DNA from: Bacillota bacterium
GTDB taxonomy: Bacteria; Bacillota; Clostridia; Christensenellales; UMGS416
Reading direction: 5' to 3'
NCBI GenBank assembly: GCA_023410875.1
Contig: JAEYPH010000043.1
Span: 62,001-126,000 of the forward strand
Length of the DNA: 64,000 nt
Positions 8,954 through 17,570 of the stretch are shown in pieces. The notes beneath the pieces are model-generated. The model made no database searches, was not told the DNA's origin, and saw nothing but the letters and a program-made list of their open reading frames with translations. The first letter of the stretch is position 1, and each line of letters opens with the position of its first letter. The translations under genes and the position numbers were made by a program.

Positions 8954-9958
8954 TTATGCTTCGGCGGCTGCGCTCAACAGCGCGGCGCGCAGCTTGGCCT
9001 CTATCTCGTTGCACACCTCGGCGTTGCTCTCCAGATACTGGCGGGCGCCTTCCCTGCCCTGGCCGATGCGGGTTTCTCCATAGGAGAACCACGCACCGCT
9101 CTTGCGCACGATCTCCTGTTCCACCGCCATGTCCAGTATCGTGCCCTCTCGGGAGACGCCGCGGCCATAGAGGATGTCGAATTCGGCGTTCTTGAAGGGC
9201 GGCGCCATTTTGTTTTTGACGACCTTGATCTTGGTGCGGTTGCCGATCATCTCATCGCCCTTCTTGAGCGTCTCAGAACGGCGCACGTCCAGGCGGACGG
9301 AGGCGTAAAATTTCAACGCTCGACCACCGGGTGTGGTTTCCGGGTTGCCGAACATGATGCCCACTTTTTCGCGCAGCTGGTTGGTGAATACCATCACAGT
9401 GCTGGACTTGCTGATGGCGCCGGCCAGCTTGCGCAGCGCCTGGGCCATCAGGCGGGCTTGCAGGCCCACGTGGGAATCGCCCATCTCACCGTCGATCTCC
9501 GCCCGGGGAACCAGCGCCGCCACCGAATCCACCACGATGATATCGATGGCGTTGCTGCGGATCAGTGCGTCGGCGATCTCCAGCGCCTGCTCGCCGGTGT
9601 CCGGCTGAGAGACATAGAGATTGTCCACATCCACGCCCAAGTTGCGGGCGTAGACCGGGTCCAGCGCGTGTTCGGCATCGATGAAGGCGGCCATACCGCC
9701 ACGCTTCTGTGTCTCGGCGATCATGTGCAGCGTGATCGTCGTCTTACCGGAGGATTCCGGCCCGAAAACCTCTATGATGCGCCCCCGGGGGATGCCGCCG
9801 ATGCCCAGCGCCACGTCCAGCGCCAGACAGCCCGTGGGGATCACCTCCACGTCCAGCGTGTTGGTGTCGCCGAGCTTCATGATGGAGCCCTTGCCGAAGC
9901 GTTTTTCGATCTGGCCCAGAGCCAGTTCCAATGCCTTTGCCTTGTCCGTGGTTGTCAT
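8954..9958 (-). CDS. recA: recombinase RecA
   Basis: DNA strand-exchange ATPase and LexA co-protease. 334 residues. Walker A GPESSGKT is at about 66-73, followed by the DAEHALDP segment, the VDSVAALVP Walker B region and the conserved FTNQLREKVG loop. I chose ATG 9958 because a GGGAGGAC ribosome site lies 8 nt upstream; the frame can extend 10 codons to 9988 but without a site. It lies between cinA and rny with no recX beside it. A LexA-type box overlaps its promoter, so it is probably SOS-induced. Confidence 0.97.
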   Translation of the reverse strand: MTTTDKAKALELALGQIEKRFGKGSIMKLGDTNTLDVEVIPTGCLALDVALGIGGIPRGRIIEVFGPESSGKTTITLHMIAETQKRGGMAAFIDAEHALDPVYARNLGVDVDNLYVSQPDTGEQALEIADALIRSNAIDIIVVDSVAALVPRAEIDGEMGDSHVGLQARLMAQALRKLAGAISKSSTVMVFTNQLREKVGIMFGNPETTPGGRALKFYASVRLDVRRSETLKKGDEMIGNRTKIKVVKNKMAPPFKNAEFDILYGRGVSREGTILDMAVEQEIVRKSGAWFSYGETRIGQGREGARQYLESNAEVCNEIEAKLRAALLSAAAEA

Positions 9959-10005
9959 GCTTTTGTCCTCCCGCTTCGGCGCGTTCATCCGTATTCTTCT
10001 GTATA

Positions 10006-10034
10006 ATTCTAGTATATACGGGTACGAAATGCAA
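10006..10034 (-). promoter_or_regulatory. recA promoter
   Basis: Minus-strand TTGCAT (10029-10034), 17 bp and TAGAAT (10006-10011), about 48 bp upstream of the recA ATG. Confidence 0.75.
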
Positions 10035-10045
10035 ACATTTTTTCG
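10032..10045 (-). promoter_or_regulatory. candidate LexA (DinR) SOS box of recA
   Basis: The minus strand reads CGAAAAAATGTTTG. Against the Gram-positive consensus CGAACRNRYGTTYC it agrees at 12 of 14 positions. It overlaps the -35 element of the recA promoter, the right place for repression. Confidence 0.6.
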
Positions 10046-10056
10046 CCCTTGTGCCT

Positions 10057-11301
10057 TTAATGGTCGCTTAGAACGGCCTGGCGCAGCATGTCCAGCGCGT
10101 TCAGGCAGGTCACGTGGCGCACGAAGGCGCGTTCGCGGTTGGCAAGCAGCAGGCGTCGCACCTGCACCTCGCCGTCGCGGCGAGCCAGAGCGATGTACAC
10201 CAGGCCCACGGGCTTCTCGGCGGTGCCGCCGTCAGGCCCGGCGATGCCTGTCGTGGAGAGGGCGTAATCCGATGAAAACAGCCGGAGGCATCCGGAGGCC
10301 ATTTCACGGGCCGTTTCTTCGCTGACGGCGCCGTGCTCCCGCAGCGTGTCCTCGCTTACACCCAATGTATTGCGCTTCACATCGTTGCTGTAGGCCACAA
10401 CGGAACCCAGGAACATCGCCGAACAGCCAGAAATATCCACGATGTCTGAAGCCAGCATGCCGCCGGTGCAGCTCTCCGCCGTGCTCAGTGTAAGGCTGCA
10501 CTCGGCAAGCAGGCGCACAACCGTCTCGGCCAGCGAACTCCAGCGGTCGGTATACAGGAACTTCCCGACCCTGTCCAGTATCTGCGCTTGCACCGGCTCC
10601 ACCAGTGCCGCCGCCTGTTCCTCGGTGGGCGCGCTGGCCGTCACGCGCAGCATCACCTCGCCCGTGGAGCAATAGGGCGCGATGGTCGGGTTGCTCTGGG
10701 CCTCCATGATATCCTTGATGCGGTGCTCCAGCTCCGATTCGCCGATGCCAAAGAACCGCAGATGTACCGTGTGGAAATGACTGTTGACACGGCGCTGCAG
10801 ATAGGGCACGACCTCATGGTCGAAGATCCACGTGAGCTCCCTGGGCGGCCCGGGCAGTATGATGACGGCTTTGCCGCCGGTCTCCACGATGCAGGCCGGC
10901 GCGGTGCCGCGCTCGTTGCGCAGCACGGTGCTGCCCTGGGGGAACCACGCCTGGCGCTCGTTGTTGGGCGTCATGAGCCGGTTGAAGCGCGTGAACCACG
11001 CGCGCAGCGTCTCCAGCGATTCCACGTGCAGCGCCATCTTCAACCCCAGCGCTTCCGCGATGGTCTCCTTGGTCAGGTCGTCCATCGTGGGCCCCAGGCC
11101 GCCGGTCGTGATCACGATGTCGCTGCGGCCCAGCGCCGTCAGAAAGGTCTCCCGCAGCCTCTGGGGGTTGTCACCGATGGTCGTATGGCGGTACACGCCG
11201 ATGCCCAGGCGGCTCAATCCTTGCGAGAGGTATTGCGCGTCGGTGTTGACGACCTGGCCCATCAGCAGCTCCGTGCCGATGCACAGGATTTCCGCTATCA
11301 T
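10057..11301 (-). CDS. cinA: CinA family nicotinamide-nucleotide amidohydrolase / damage-inducible protein
   Basis: 414 residues in the usual two-domain order. The N-terminal MoCF-like domain (about 1-170) has the TGGLGPTMDD motif and a GPPREL loop. The C-terminal NMN deamidase domain (about 260-414) has the AESCTGGMLAS motif and STTGIAGPDGG. The family recycles NMN to nicotinate mononucleotide and is linked to competence and DNA damage. ATG at 11301; the gene sits between pgsA (4 bp apart) and recA, the common clostridial order. Confidence 0.94.
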   Translation of the reverse strand: MIAEILCIGTELLMGQVVNTDAQYLSQGLSRLGIGVYRHTTIGDNPQRLRETFLTALGRSDIVITTGGLGPTMDDLTKETIAEALGLKMALHVESLETLRAWFTRFNRLMTPNNERQAWFPQGSTVLRNERGTAPACIVETGGKAVIILPGPPRELTWIFDHEVVPYLQRRVNSHFHTVHLRFFGIGESELEHRIKDIMEAQSNPTIAPYCSTGEVMLRVTASAPTEEQAAALVEPVQAQILDRVGKFLYTDRWSSLAETVVRLLAECSLTLSTAESCTGGMLASDIVDISGCSAMFLGSVVAYSNDVKRNTLGVSEDTLREHGAVSEETAREMASGCLRLFSSDYALSTTGIAGPDGGTAEKPVGLVYIALARRDGEVQVRRLLLANRERAFVRHVTCLNALDMLRQAVLSDH

Positions 11302-11305
11302 TGGT

Positions 11306-11854
11306 TTATCCCTCCGTGGAGAAGGCTCTCTTGTTGACGACGAAATAATCGATGGTGGACCACACGGTGAACACCAGCGCCGCGCCTATGGCGATCTGCG
11401 GCAGCCACAGCGCGTCCAGCCACTGGAAGGCCGGCAGGCCATGCAGCAGATAGAGGATCACGGCCACATCCTGCAGCACGGTCTTGGTCTTGCCCAGCCA
11501 GCTGGCCGAGATGATTTCGCCCTTGTCCGCGGCCACGATGCGGAACCCGCTGATCAGGATCTCTCGGCCGATGATGACGATGACGATCCACGAAGGCAGC
11601 TGTTTCTGCTCCACGAGTACGATGAGCGCCGCCAACACCAGCAGTTTGTCAGCGATGGGGTCGAACACCTTGCCGAACACGGTGACCTTCTTCTCCCGCC
11701 GGGCGATGTAGCCGTCCAGAATATCGGTCAGCGACGCCAGCAGGAACAGACCTGCCGCCACGAGCATGGAGTAAGGAAAGTTCCAGTACAGAAAGACCAG
11801 GAACACCGGTATGATCAGCATCCGCATCACGGTCAGGCGGTTTGCCCAGTTCAT
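11306..11854 (-). CDS. pgsA: CDP-diacylglycerol-glycerol-3-phosphate 3-phosphatidyltransferase
   Basis: Integral membrane enzyme that makes phosphatidylglycerol phosphate, the first step to phosphatidylglycerol and cardiolipin. 182 residues with several hydrophobic helices. The CDP-alcohol transferase signature is intact: Asp44 and Asp47-Gly48, Ala-Arg 51-52, then Gly61, Asp65 and Asp69. Its ATG overlaps the rimO stop by 4 bp (ATGA), so it is translationally coupled. Confidence 0.95.
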   Translation of the reverse strand: MNWANRLTVMRMLIIPVFLVFLYWNFPYSMLVAAGLFLLASLTDILDGYIARREKKVTVFGKVFDPIADKLLVLAALIVLVEQKQLPSWIVIVIIGREILISGFRIVAADKGEIISASWLGKTKTVLQDVAVILYLLHGLPAFQWLDALWLPQIAIGAALVFTVWSTIDYFVVNKRAFSTEG

Positions 11855-13161
11855 AGTACCACCCCCCGTAGATCATATTCGGTGGAACCGGTGATTCGTA
11901 CCCGCAATAGGGAGCCTACAAGGTCAGTGCTGCCGCCGGACACGGTGGTAACGCCGTCGATATCCGGCGCCTGGGCCTCGGTGCGGCACACGAGGTCGCC
12001 GTTCTCATCCACGCCATCTGCCAGCGCCAGGCGCTCGCTGCCCACCTGGGCGGCCAGCAGCGCCGCAGAAATCTCCTGCTGGGCCATCATGAGCCGGTGG
12101 CGGCGGCGCTCGGATGTGCGCTTGGGCACCCGGGGCTTCATCTTATAGGCCGGCGTGCCTTCTTCAGGGCTGTAGACGAAAGCCCCCATGTTCTCAAAAC
12201 GGGCGTCCTGGGCAAAGCGCAGCAGGTTTTCGAACTGCTCGTCGGTCTCGCCGGGGAAACCCACGATGAACGTCGTGCGCAGCGCGATGTCGTACTTGGA
12301 ACGGATTTTCTCAATCAGCGCGCGGATTTGGCCTTCGGTGCTGCGGCGGTTCATGGCGCGCAGGATGCCGTCATCGATGTGCTGCAGCGGGATGTCCAGA
12401 TAGCGGGCCAGTTTCGGGTGGGTGCCCACGAGCTCCAGCAGCTCGTCGGTCACCAGCTCCGGATAGCAATACAGCAGCCGGATGCGCTCCACGCCCTTCA
12501 CGCCGGTCAGGCTTTGGACCAGAGGCACCAGTCCGGCATCAGCGCCTAGGTCCATGCCGTAGCGCGTGGTGTCCTGGGCAATCAGGATCAGCTCCTTGGC
12601 CCCCTGGCGGGTCAGGATCTCCGCCTCCTGCACAATGCTCTTGGGGTCGCGGCTGCGGTAGGGGCCGCGGATCGCCGGTATCGCGCAATAGGCGCAGCGG
12701 TTGCTGCACCCTTCGGCGATCTTCAGATACGCATAGTGCTTGGGCGTTGATATGGCGCGGCCGGGGATGAACGGCGAAGCCGGGTCCGGCGAGCAGGACA
12801 GCACGCGGTCGCCGGTGGCGCCCTCCACGAGAGCCACGATGCGACCGTAGTCGTTCACGCCGATCATCAGGTCCACCTCGGGGATGGCGTCAAAGAGCTG
12901 CTTGTTGTAGCGTTGGCTCAGGCAGCCGGACACGATGAGCCGCTGGCAGGAGCCGGTCTTTTTGTATTCGGCCATCTCCAGTATGGCGTCCACCGATTCG
13001 TCCTTGGCGTCCTTGATAAAGCCGCACGTGTTCACGATGATGGCGTCGGCTACCGAGGGGTCGCCCACGATGTCATGGCCGGCCTCCCGCAGCAAGTAGA
13101 TCATGACTTCGGCGTCCACGTCGTTTTTGGGGCAACCCAACAGCTTAAAGGCTATTTTCAT
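11851..13161 (-). CDS. rimO: ribosomal protein uS12 methylthiotransferase RimO
   Basis: Radical-SAM enzyme that adds a methylthio group to the conserved aspartate of ribosomal protein S12. 436 residues in three parts: the N-terminal UPF0004 domain with three cysteines (LGCPKND, NTCGF, SGCLSQRY), the radical-SAM core with CSNRCAYCAIP, and a C-terminal TRAM domain. I prefer ATG 13161; an in-frame TTG at 13173 sits too close to the GAGG site and inside the end of ftsK. Coupled to pgsA downstream. Confidence 0.95.
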   Translation of the reverse strand: MKIAFKLLGCPKNDVDAEVMIYLLREAGHDIVGDPSVADAIIVNTCGFIKDAKDESVDAILEMAEYKKTGSCQRLIVSGCLSQRYNKQLFDAIPEVDLMIGVNDYGRIVALVEGATGDRVLSCSPDPASPFIPGRAISTPKHYAYLKIAEGCSNRCAYCAIPAIRGPYRSRDPKSIVQEAEILTRQGAKELILIAQDTTRYGMDLGADAGLVPLVQSLTGVKGVERIRLLYCYPELVTDELLELVGTHPKLARYLDIPLQHIDDGILRAMNRRSTEGQIRALIEKIRSKYDIALRTTFIVGFPGETDEQFENLLRFAQDARFENMGAFVYSPEEGTPAYKMKPRVPKRTSERRRHRLMMAQQEISAALLAAQVGSERLALADGVDENGDLVCRTEAQAPDIDGVTTVSGGSTDLVGSLLRVRITGSTEYDLRGVVL

Positions 13162-13169
13162 GCTTTGTT

Positions 13170-15665
13170 TCAACCTCGGTATTGTTCGATGGTGGCGGAT
13201 GCGTCGGCCCGGGTCTTCAGGATGTCGCGGGGTTTGCTGCCGGTAGAGGGGCTCACGACGCCCAGCTCCTCCAGCTCGTCCACGAGCCTCGCCGCCCGGG
13301 CATAGCCGACCTTGAGCTTGCGCTGCACCATGGAGATGCTGGCCTGGCCGGTGTCGTACACGACGTTCATCGCGTCCATCAGCAGCGCGTCGTACTGGCG
13401 CTCGGAGTACTCATCATCGCCGCCGTCTTCAGCAGAGGCGGAGCCTCCTCCTCTGCCCTTCTTCGTGGGCAGCTCAAAGCTATTGACGTTGCTGAGCACC
13501 TCGGTGTCATATTCGGCGGCTTTGTACTGCTGTTTGATGAACTCCACGACCTTCTCGACCTCGTTCTCGGACACATAAGCGCCCTGCACGCGCAGCGGCT
13601 TGCTGGCGCCGGAGGGGTCGAAGAGCATGTCCCCGCGTCCCAGCAGCTTTTCCGCACCGGCCATATCGAGGATCGTGCGGCTGTCCACCTGGGAACTCAC
13701 GGCGAAGGCGATGCGCGAGGGAATGTTGGCCTTGATGACGCCGGTGATGACATCCACCGACGGGCGCTGTGTGGCGATGACAAGATGCATGCCGGCGGCG
13801 CGAGCCATCTGGGCCAGGCGGCAGATGGAGTCCTCCACTTCGTTGGGGGCCACCATCATCAGGTCCGCCAGCTCGTCCACGACGATCATGATCTGGGGCA
13901 GGCGTTCGCCGTCTTCCTCGCCCTCCACGATCTGGTTGTAGCGGTGGATGTCGCGGGCGCCCTTATCGGCCAGCAGCTCATAGCGGCGCACCATCTCCTG
14001 CACCGCCCAGTTCAGCGCGCCGGCGGCCTTCTTGGGGTCGCTGACCACGGGGATCAGCAGGTGCGGTATGCCATTGTACACTTTGAGCTCCACGATCTTG
14101 GGGTCGATCATGATCATGCGCACCTGCTCGGGGGACGCCTTGTAGAGGATGCTCACGATCAGCGAGTTGATGCACACGCTCTTGCCCGAGCCGGTGGAGC
14201 CGGCGATCATCATGTGGGGCATCTTGGCCACGTCGGCCACGATGTTCTTGCCGGCGATGTCCTTGCCCAGGCAGAAGGTCATCGGCGCTTCGGCCTTTTG
14301 GAACTCGGGGCTTTCCAGCACGTCTCGCAGCTTGACCATGGAAATGACAGCGTTGGGCACCTCGATGCCGATGGCGGCCTTGCCGGGGATGGGCGCCTCG
14401 ATGCGCACGCCTTGGGCAGCCATGTTCAGCGCGATGTCGTTGGACAGGTTGACGATGCGGCTGATCTTGACGCCGGCGGCGGGCTGCAGCTCGTAGCGGG
14501 TGATGGCCGGGCCGCGGCACACGTTGATAACCTTGGAACTCACGCCGAAGCTCATCAGCGTCTCCTCCAGCAGCGCCGCGCCGCGGTTGATTTCCTCGGC
14601 GCTGTTATCGGTGGTCTTGGGCGATTTGGTCAGCAGATTCACAGGAGGGATCACGTAGGGCGGCGGCTCCGCCTCGGCGGTGGCAATGGCCGCCGTCACC
14701 GGAGCGGCGGGTTTTTCGGCGGGCCTCCCGGGAGCATGGGCCGCGGCATTGCGATCATGGCCGTGATCCCGCTCCTCGGGTTCCGGCTCCGGTTCCGGTT
14801 CGTCATGCTCAAATATGCTGGCTTGCTGGAAGCTGCCGCTCAATGGCTGGGGCTCCTCCATGACCCGGGGAATCCCCCGCGTCTGCTCCCCCACCGCCTC
14901 TGGCATGGGCTGGAACATCGAGGCGTTGAGCAGGTCCACGTCGGCCGCGGCGTCGGCAGGCTTTCTGCCGGTGGCCAGGTTGTCCACATACAGCCGCTGC
15001 CCGCGGCGGGCCTGCGCCTGCGCGCGCTCCTGGCGCTGTTCCTGCCGCTGCTCTTGCCGTTGCTCCTGCCGTTCGGTCATCACCGCCACGGTGTCGCGCA
15101 CGTTGTCGCGCACATTCTCACCCAGGCGGCGCAGGCTCAGCCGCGTCATGATGAGCACGATGACCAGCAGGAACGCGATCAGGAATATAATTGCACCTGC
15201 AAAACCAACTAAGTAGTGGAGTGGATAGGCGACCATGGCGCCCAGCGCTCCGCCGGTGCCGGGCATCGTGCGGGCAAGGTCGAAAGAAGTGGCCACGAAG
15301 CTCAGAAAGCTCTTGCTGTCCAGCCTGGGCAGATAGTACATGTGCAGCAGCGCCAGCGCCAGCGCGGCGAACACCGTCCACACCATCACGGGGAACCACT
15401 TGATCGCCTCATGGCCGGCGACGATGATGACGACGCCCAGAGCCGTGATGAGAATCGGCAGCGCGTAGGCCGCCACGCCGAACACACCGAACAGCGCCTG
15501 TTTGATGCCGTGGCCCACCACACCGATGGATTCCGTGAACAAGCCGACGAACATAAAAACACCCAGCGCCATCAGGATGAGGCCGGATACTTCGAAGCGC
15601 TTATGCCGCGCCGCCTTGGGCGTCGCTTTCTTCTTTCGTTTTTTGGGAGCCACAGCATCCTCCAT
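13170..15665 (-). CDS. ftsK: FtsK/SpoIIIE DNA translocase
   Basis: 831-residue septal DNA pump that moves chromosomes across the division or sporulation septum. Basic N-terminus, then four transmembrane segments (about 25-185), a linker rich in Gln/Arg repeats (QEQRQEQRQE) and Glu-Pro runs, the RecA-like motor with Walker A GSTGSGKSV and the IVVDELADLMM Walker B, and a C-terminal gamma winged helix that reads DNA polarity. It could serve as FtsK, SpoIIIE or both; only one copy is in the window. Own promoter close to the ATG. Confidence 0.94.
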   Translation of the reverse strand: MEDAVAPKKRKKKATPKAARHKRFEVSGLILMALGVFMFVGLFTESIGVVGHGIKQALFGVFGVAAYALPILITALGVVIIVAGHEAIKWFPVMVWTVFAALALALLHMYYLPRLDSKSFLSFVATSFDLARTMPGTGGALGAMVAYPLHYLVGFAGAIIFLIAFLLVIVLIMTRLSLRRLGENVRDNVRDTVAVMTERQEQRQEQRQEQRQERAQAQARRGQRLYVDNLATGRKPADAAADVDLLNASMFQPMPEAVGEQTRGIPRVMEEPQPLSGSFQQASIFEHDEPEPEPEPEERDHGHDRNAAAHAPGRPAEKPAAPVTAAIATAEAEPPPYVIPPVNLLTKSPKTTDNSAEEINRGAALLEETLMSFGVSSKVINVCRGPAITRYELQPAAGVKISRIVNLSNDIALNMAAQGVRIEAPIPGKAAIGIEVPNAVISMVKLRDVLESPEFQKAEAPMTFCLGKDIAGKNIVADVAKMPHMMIAGSTGSGKSVCINSLIVSILYKASPEQVRMIMIDPKIVELKVYNGIPHLLIPVVSDPKKAAGALNWAVQEMVRRYELLADKGARDIHRYNQIVEGEEDGERLPQIMIVVDELADLMMVAPNEVEDSICRLAQMARAAGMHLVIATQRPSVDVITGVIKANIPSRIAFAVSSQVDSRTILDMAGAEKLLGRGDMLFDPSGASKPLRVQGAYVSENEVEKVVEFIKQQYKAAEYDTEVLSNVNSFELPTKKGRGGGSASAEDGGDDEYSERQYDALLMDAMNVVYDTGQASISMVQRKLKVGYARAARLVDELEELGVVSPSTGSKPRDILKTRADASATIEQYRG

Positions 15666-15679
15666 GCAAAGGATACAAT

Positions 15680-15708
15680 ATTATACCATATATGCCGGGT
15701 GCAAACAA
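15680..15708 (-). promoter_or_regulatory. ftsK promoter
   Basis: Minus-strand TTGTTT (15703-15708), 17 bp and TATAAT (15680-15685). The expected start of transcription is only about 8 nt before the ftsK ATG at 15665, and no Shine-Dalgarno is visible there. Confidence 0.6.
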
Positions 15709-15729
15709 CGCGACGCACAAGACGTGTTG

Positions 15730-16695
15730 CTACGAACCCGTATTTTCCGCCAGCAACTGATCCAGCAGCGCGTCGATCTCCTCCATGCGGTTCAGCGCGT
15801 TGAGCCGGAAGCGCCAGCGAGCTGCGCCCGGCACGCCCTTGATGTACCACGAGAGCTGCTTGCGCATCTCCTGCACGGCCACGGCCTCACCCTTGAGCGC
15901 GCACAGCTCGGCGCTGTGGCGGCGGGCCACCGCCAGCCGCTGCGCCAGGGTCTTCGGCCCCATTTGCTCGCCGCGAAGGGCACAGAGGATTTCCTCGAAG
16001 ATCCATGGGTTGCCCTGGGCTGCCCTGCCAACCATCACGGCGTCGCAGCCGGTGTGGCGCAGCAGGGCCAAGGCATCGTCGCCGCAGGCCACGTCGCCGT
16101 TGCCGATCACCGGCACGCTGAGCGCCCGCTTGACCTGGGCGATGATGTCCCAATCGGCGCGGCCGCTGTAGAACTGCTCGCGGGTGCGCCCGTGCACGGC
16201 CACGGCGGCAGCCCCGGCATCCTGCATGCGCAGCGCAAAGTCCACGGCGTTGATGTGCTGGTCGTCCCACCCCTTGCGTATTTTCACAGTAACGGGCTTC
16301 CCTATGTTCTTTGCCAGCGTGGATACGATCTGCGCCGCCCATTGGGGCTGCTGCATCAGCGCGCTGCCCTGGCCGGCCTTCACGATCTTGGTCACAGGGC
16401 AGCCCATGTTCACATCCACGATGTCATATTCCGCGCCGAACCTCAGCGCCATGTCCGCCATCACCTGGGGCTCGTTGCCGAAGAGCTGCATGGCTCTGGG
16501 CCCGGCCACACCGGCGCCGGCCAGCAGCGCCTGCGAGCGGTCCGGCGAATAGAGCAGGCCCTTGGCGCTGACCATCTCGGTGTATGTTAGGGCCGCTCCC
16601 AGTTCTGCGCAGATCCGCCGGAAAGGTAGGTCGGTAACGCCCGCCATGGGCGCCAGCAGCGCACCCTGCGGAATTTCGATGCCGCCTATTCTCAT
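15730..16695 (-). CDS. dusB: tRNA-dihydrouridine synthase
   Basis: FMN enzyme that reduces uridines in the tRNA D-loop. 321 residues, TIM-barrel fold. Conserved features are APMAGVTDLPFR at the N-terminus, the VDVNMGCPV segment with the catalytic Cys, the KIRKGWDD strand, and the VHGRTREQ and VMVGRAAQGNPW phosphate-binding loops. It starts 4 bp after the membrane-protein gene upstream, so the two are probably co-transcribed. Confidence 0.95.
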   Translation of the reverse strand: MRIGGIEIPQGALLAPMAGVTDLPFRRICAELGAALTYTEMVSAKGLLYSPDRSQALLAGAGVAGPRAMQLFGNEPQVMADMALRFGAEYDIVDVNMGCPVTKIVKAGQGSALMQQPQWAAQIVSTLAKNIGKPVTVKIRKGWDDQHINAVDFALRMQDAGAAAVAVHGRTREQFYSGRADWDIIAQVKRALSVPVIGNGDVACGDDALALLRHTGCDAVMVGRAAQGNPWIFEEILCALRGEQMGPKTLAQRLAVARRHSAELCALKGEAVAVQEMRKQLSWYIKGVPGAARWRFRLNALNRMEEIDALLDQLLAENTGS

Positions 16696-16699
16696 CGTG

Positions 16700-17332
16700 T
16701 CACGAAGCTTCCGGTGAGGCTTCCGCTTCCGGCGCGGGAGTGGGCGTCGTGATCAGACCCGGCGTGGGGCTGGGCGTGGGCAGCGGCGTTGCCGTGATGA
16801 AATAGGTGGGCTCCGGCGTGCGCGTAGGGTCGGGCAGCAGCGTCTCCAACTGCTTGACCTCAAAGATGCGCCACGCGCCATCCACCTGGCGGCAGGTGAG
16901 CTGATAGCGGGTCTTGGGCCACTGGGGGCTGATGATCACGTCGGATTCGGCGTCGTCGCCGTTGCTGGAGGTATACTTGAAATCCGGTATGCTCTCCACA
17001 ACAGTGACCATGGCAGTGTCCTCCCAGGGCTTGCACCACAGAGATTCCACGGTCAGCTTGTAGTTGAAGTCAGAGATGATAAAGTCGGAATAAGCCGTGG
17101 TGTCCGGCGCCTCGTTCTTCAGATATGACTGGGCAAAATACTTGGAAAGGTCAATGTCCTCGCCGGGAGTCAGCACCGAGCCGGCGCGGGCCTTCATGCC
17201 ATCGGTCACGATGACGTACACATTGGCCGAATCCATGGCCACGAAGAACGTCACAACGAGAATGGCGAACACCGACACCGCGATGCCGGCGACCTTTGCG
17301 ATGTACCAAACCAGTCTGAGCGTGTATTTCAT
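16700..17332 (-). CDS. membrane-anchored protein of unknown function with Pro/Thr-rich tail
   Basis: 210 residues, not recognised. One N-terminal transmembrane helix (about 10-33) is followed by a roughly 130-residue globular region that would lie outside the membrane, with TRYQLTCRQVDGAWRIFEVKQ looking like a small beta-rich domain (similar in feel to NTF2-like or DUF4878 folds, but unproven). The last 45 residues are a low-complexity tail of Thr-Pro repeats (TPLPTPSPTP), typical of wall-spanning spacers. It lies directly upstream of dusB. Confidence 0.7.
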   Translation of the reverse strand: MKYTLRLVWYIAKVAGIAVSVFAILVVTFFVAMDSANVYVIVTDGMKARAGSVLTPGEDIDLSKYFAQSYLKNEAPDTTAYSDFIISDFNYKLTVESLWCKPWEDTAMVTVVESIPDFKYTSSNGDDAESDVIISPQWPKTRYQLTCRQVDGAWRIFEVKQLETLLPDPTRTPEPTYFITATPLPTPSPTPGLITTPTPAPEAEASPEAS

Positions 17333-17517
17333 GAAATTCCGGTTCCTTCCACAGCCGAGTATTTTAATGGTTTATCTCATGATCTTTTTTAGTATACACC
17401 ATTTTCTCTCATTCTGCATACAGCACACCGGGGCCATCGGATGTTTGCCTTGCCTTGACGCTTATTTGACATATCTTGTTGTTATTTCTGCGTATGCTCT
17501 CTGCCAAGATGTCTTTA

Positions 17518-17526
17518 TGATATACT
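17518..17526 (+). promoter_or_regulatory. extended -10 promoter of the UroD-like gene
   Basis: TGATATACT matches the extended -10 form (TGnTATAnT) 45 bp ahead of the ATG at 17571. No good -35 is seen. Confidence 0.4.
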
Positions 17527-17570
17527 CATCCCGATTTACCGCCACAATCCCAAAGAACGCGAGGTGTGCG

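Noticed and set aside
15030..15080. Short tandem repeat in ftsK read as a possible CRISPR or VNTR
   Set aside because: It is a run of Gln-Glu-Arg codons (QEQRQEQRQE) inside the FtsK linker; no spacers and in frame.
13182..15212. 676-codon plus-strand open frame opposite ftsK
   Set aside because: Antisense shadow in high-GC DNA. It is His/Gly/Ala-rich with no domain, while the opposite strand is a complete FtsK.
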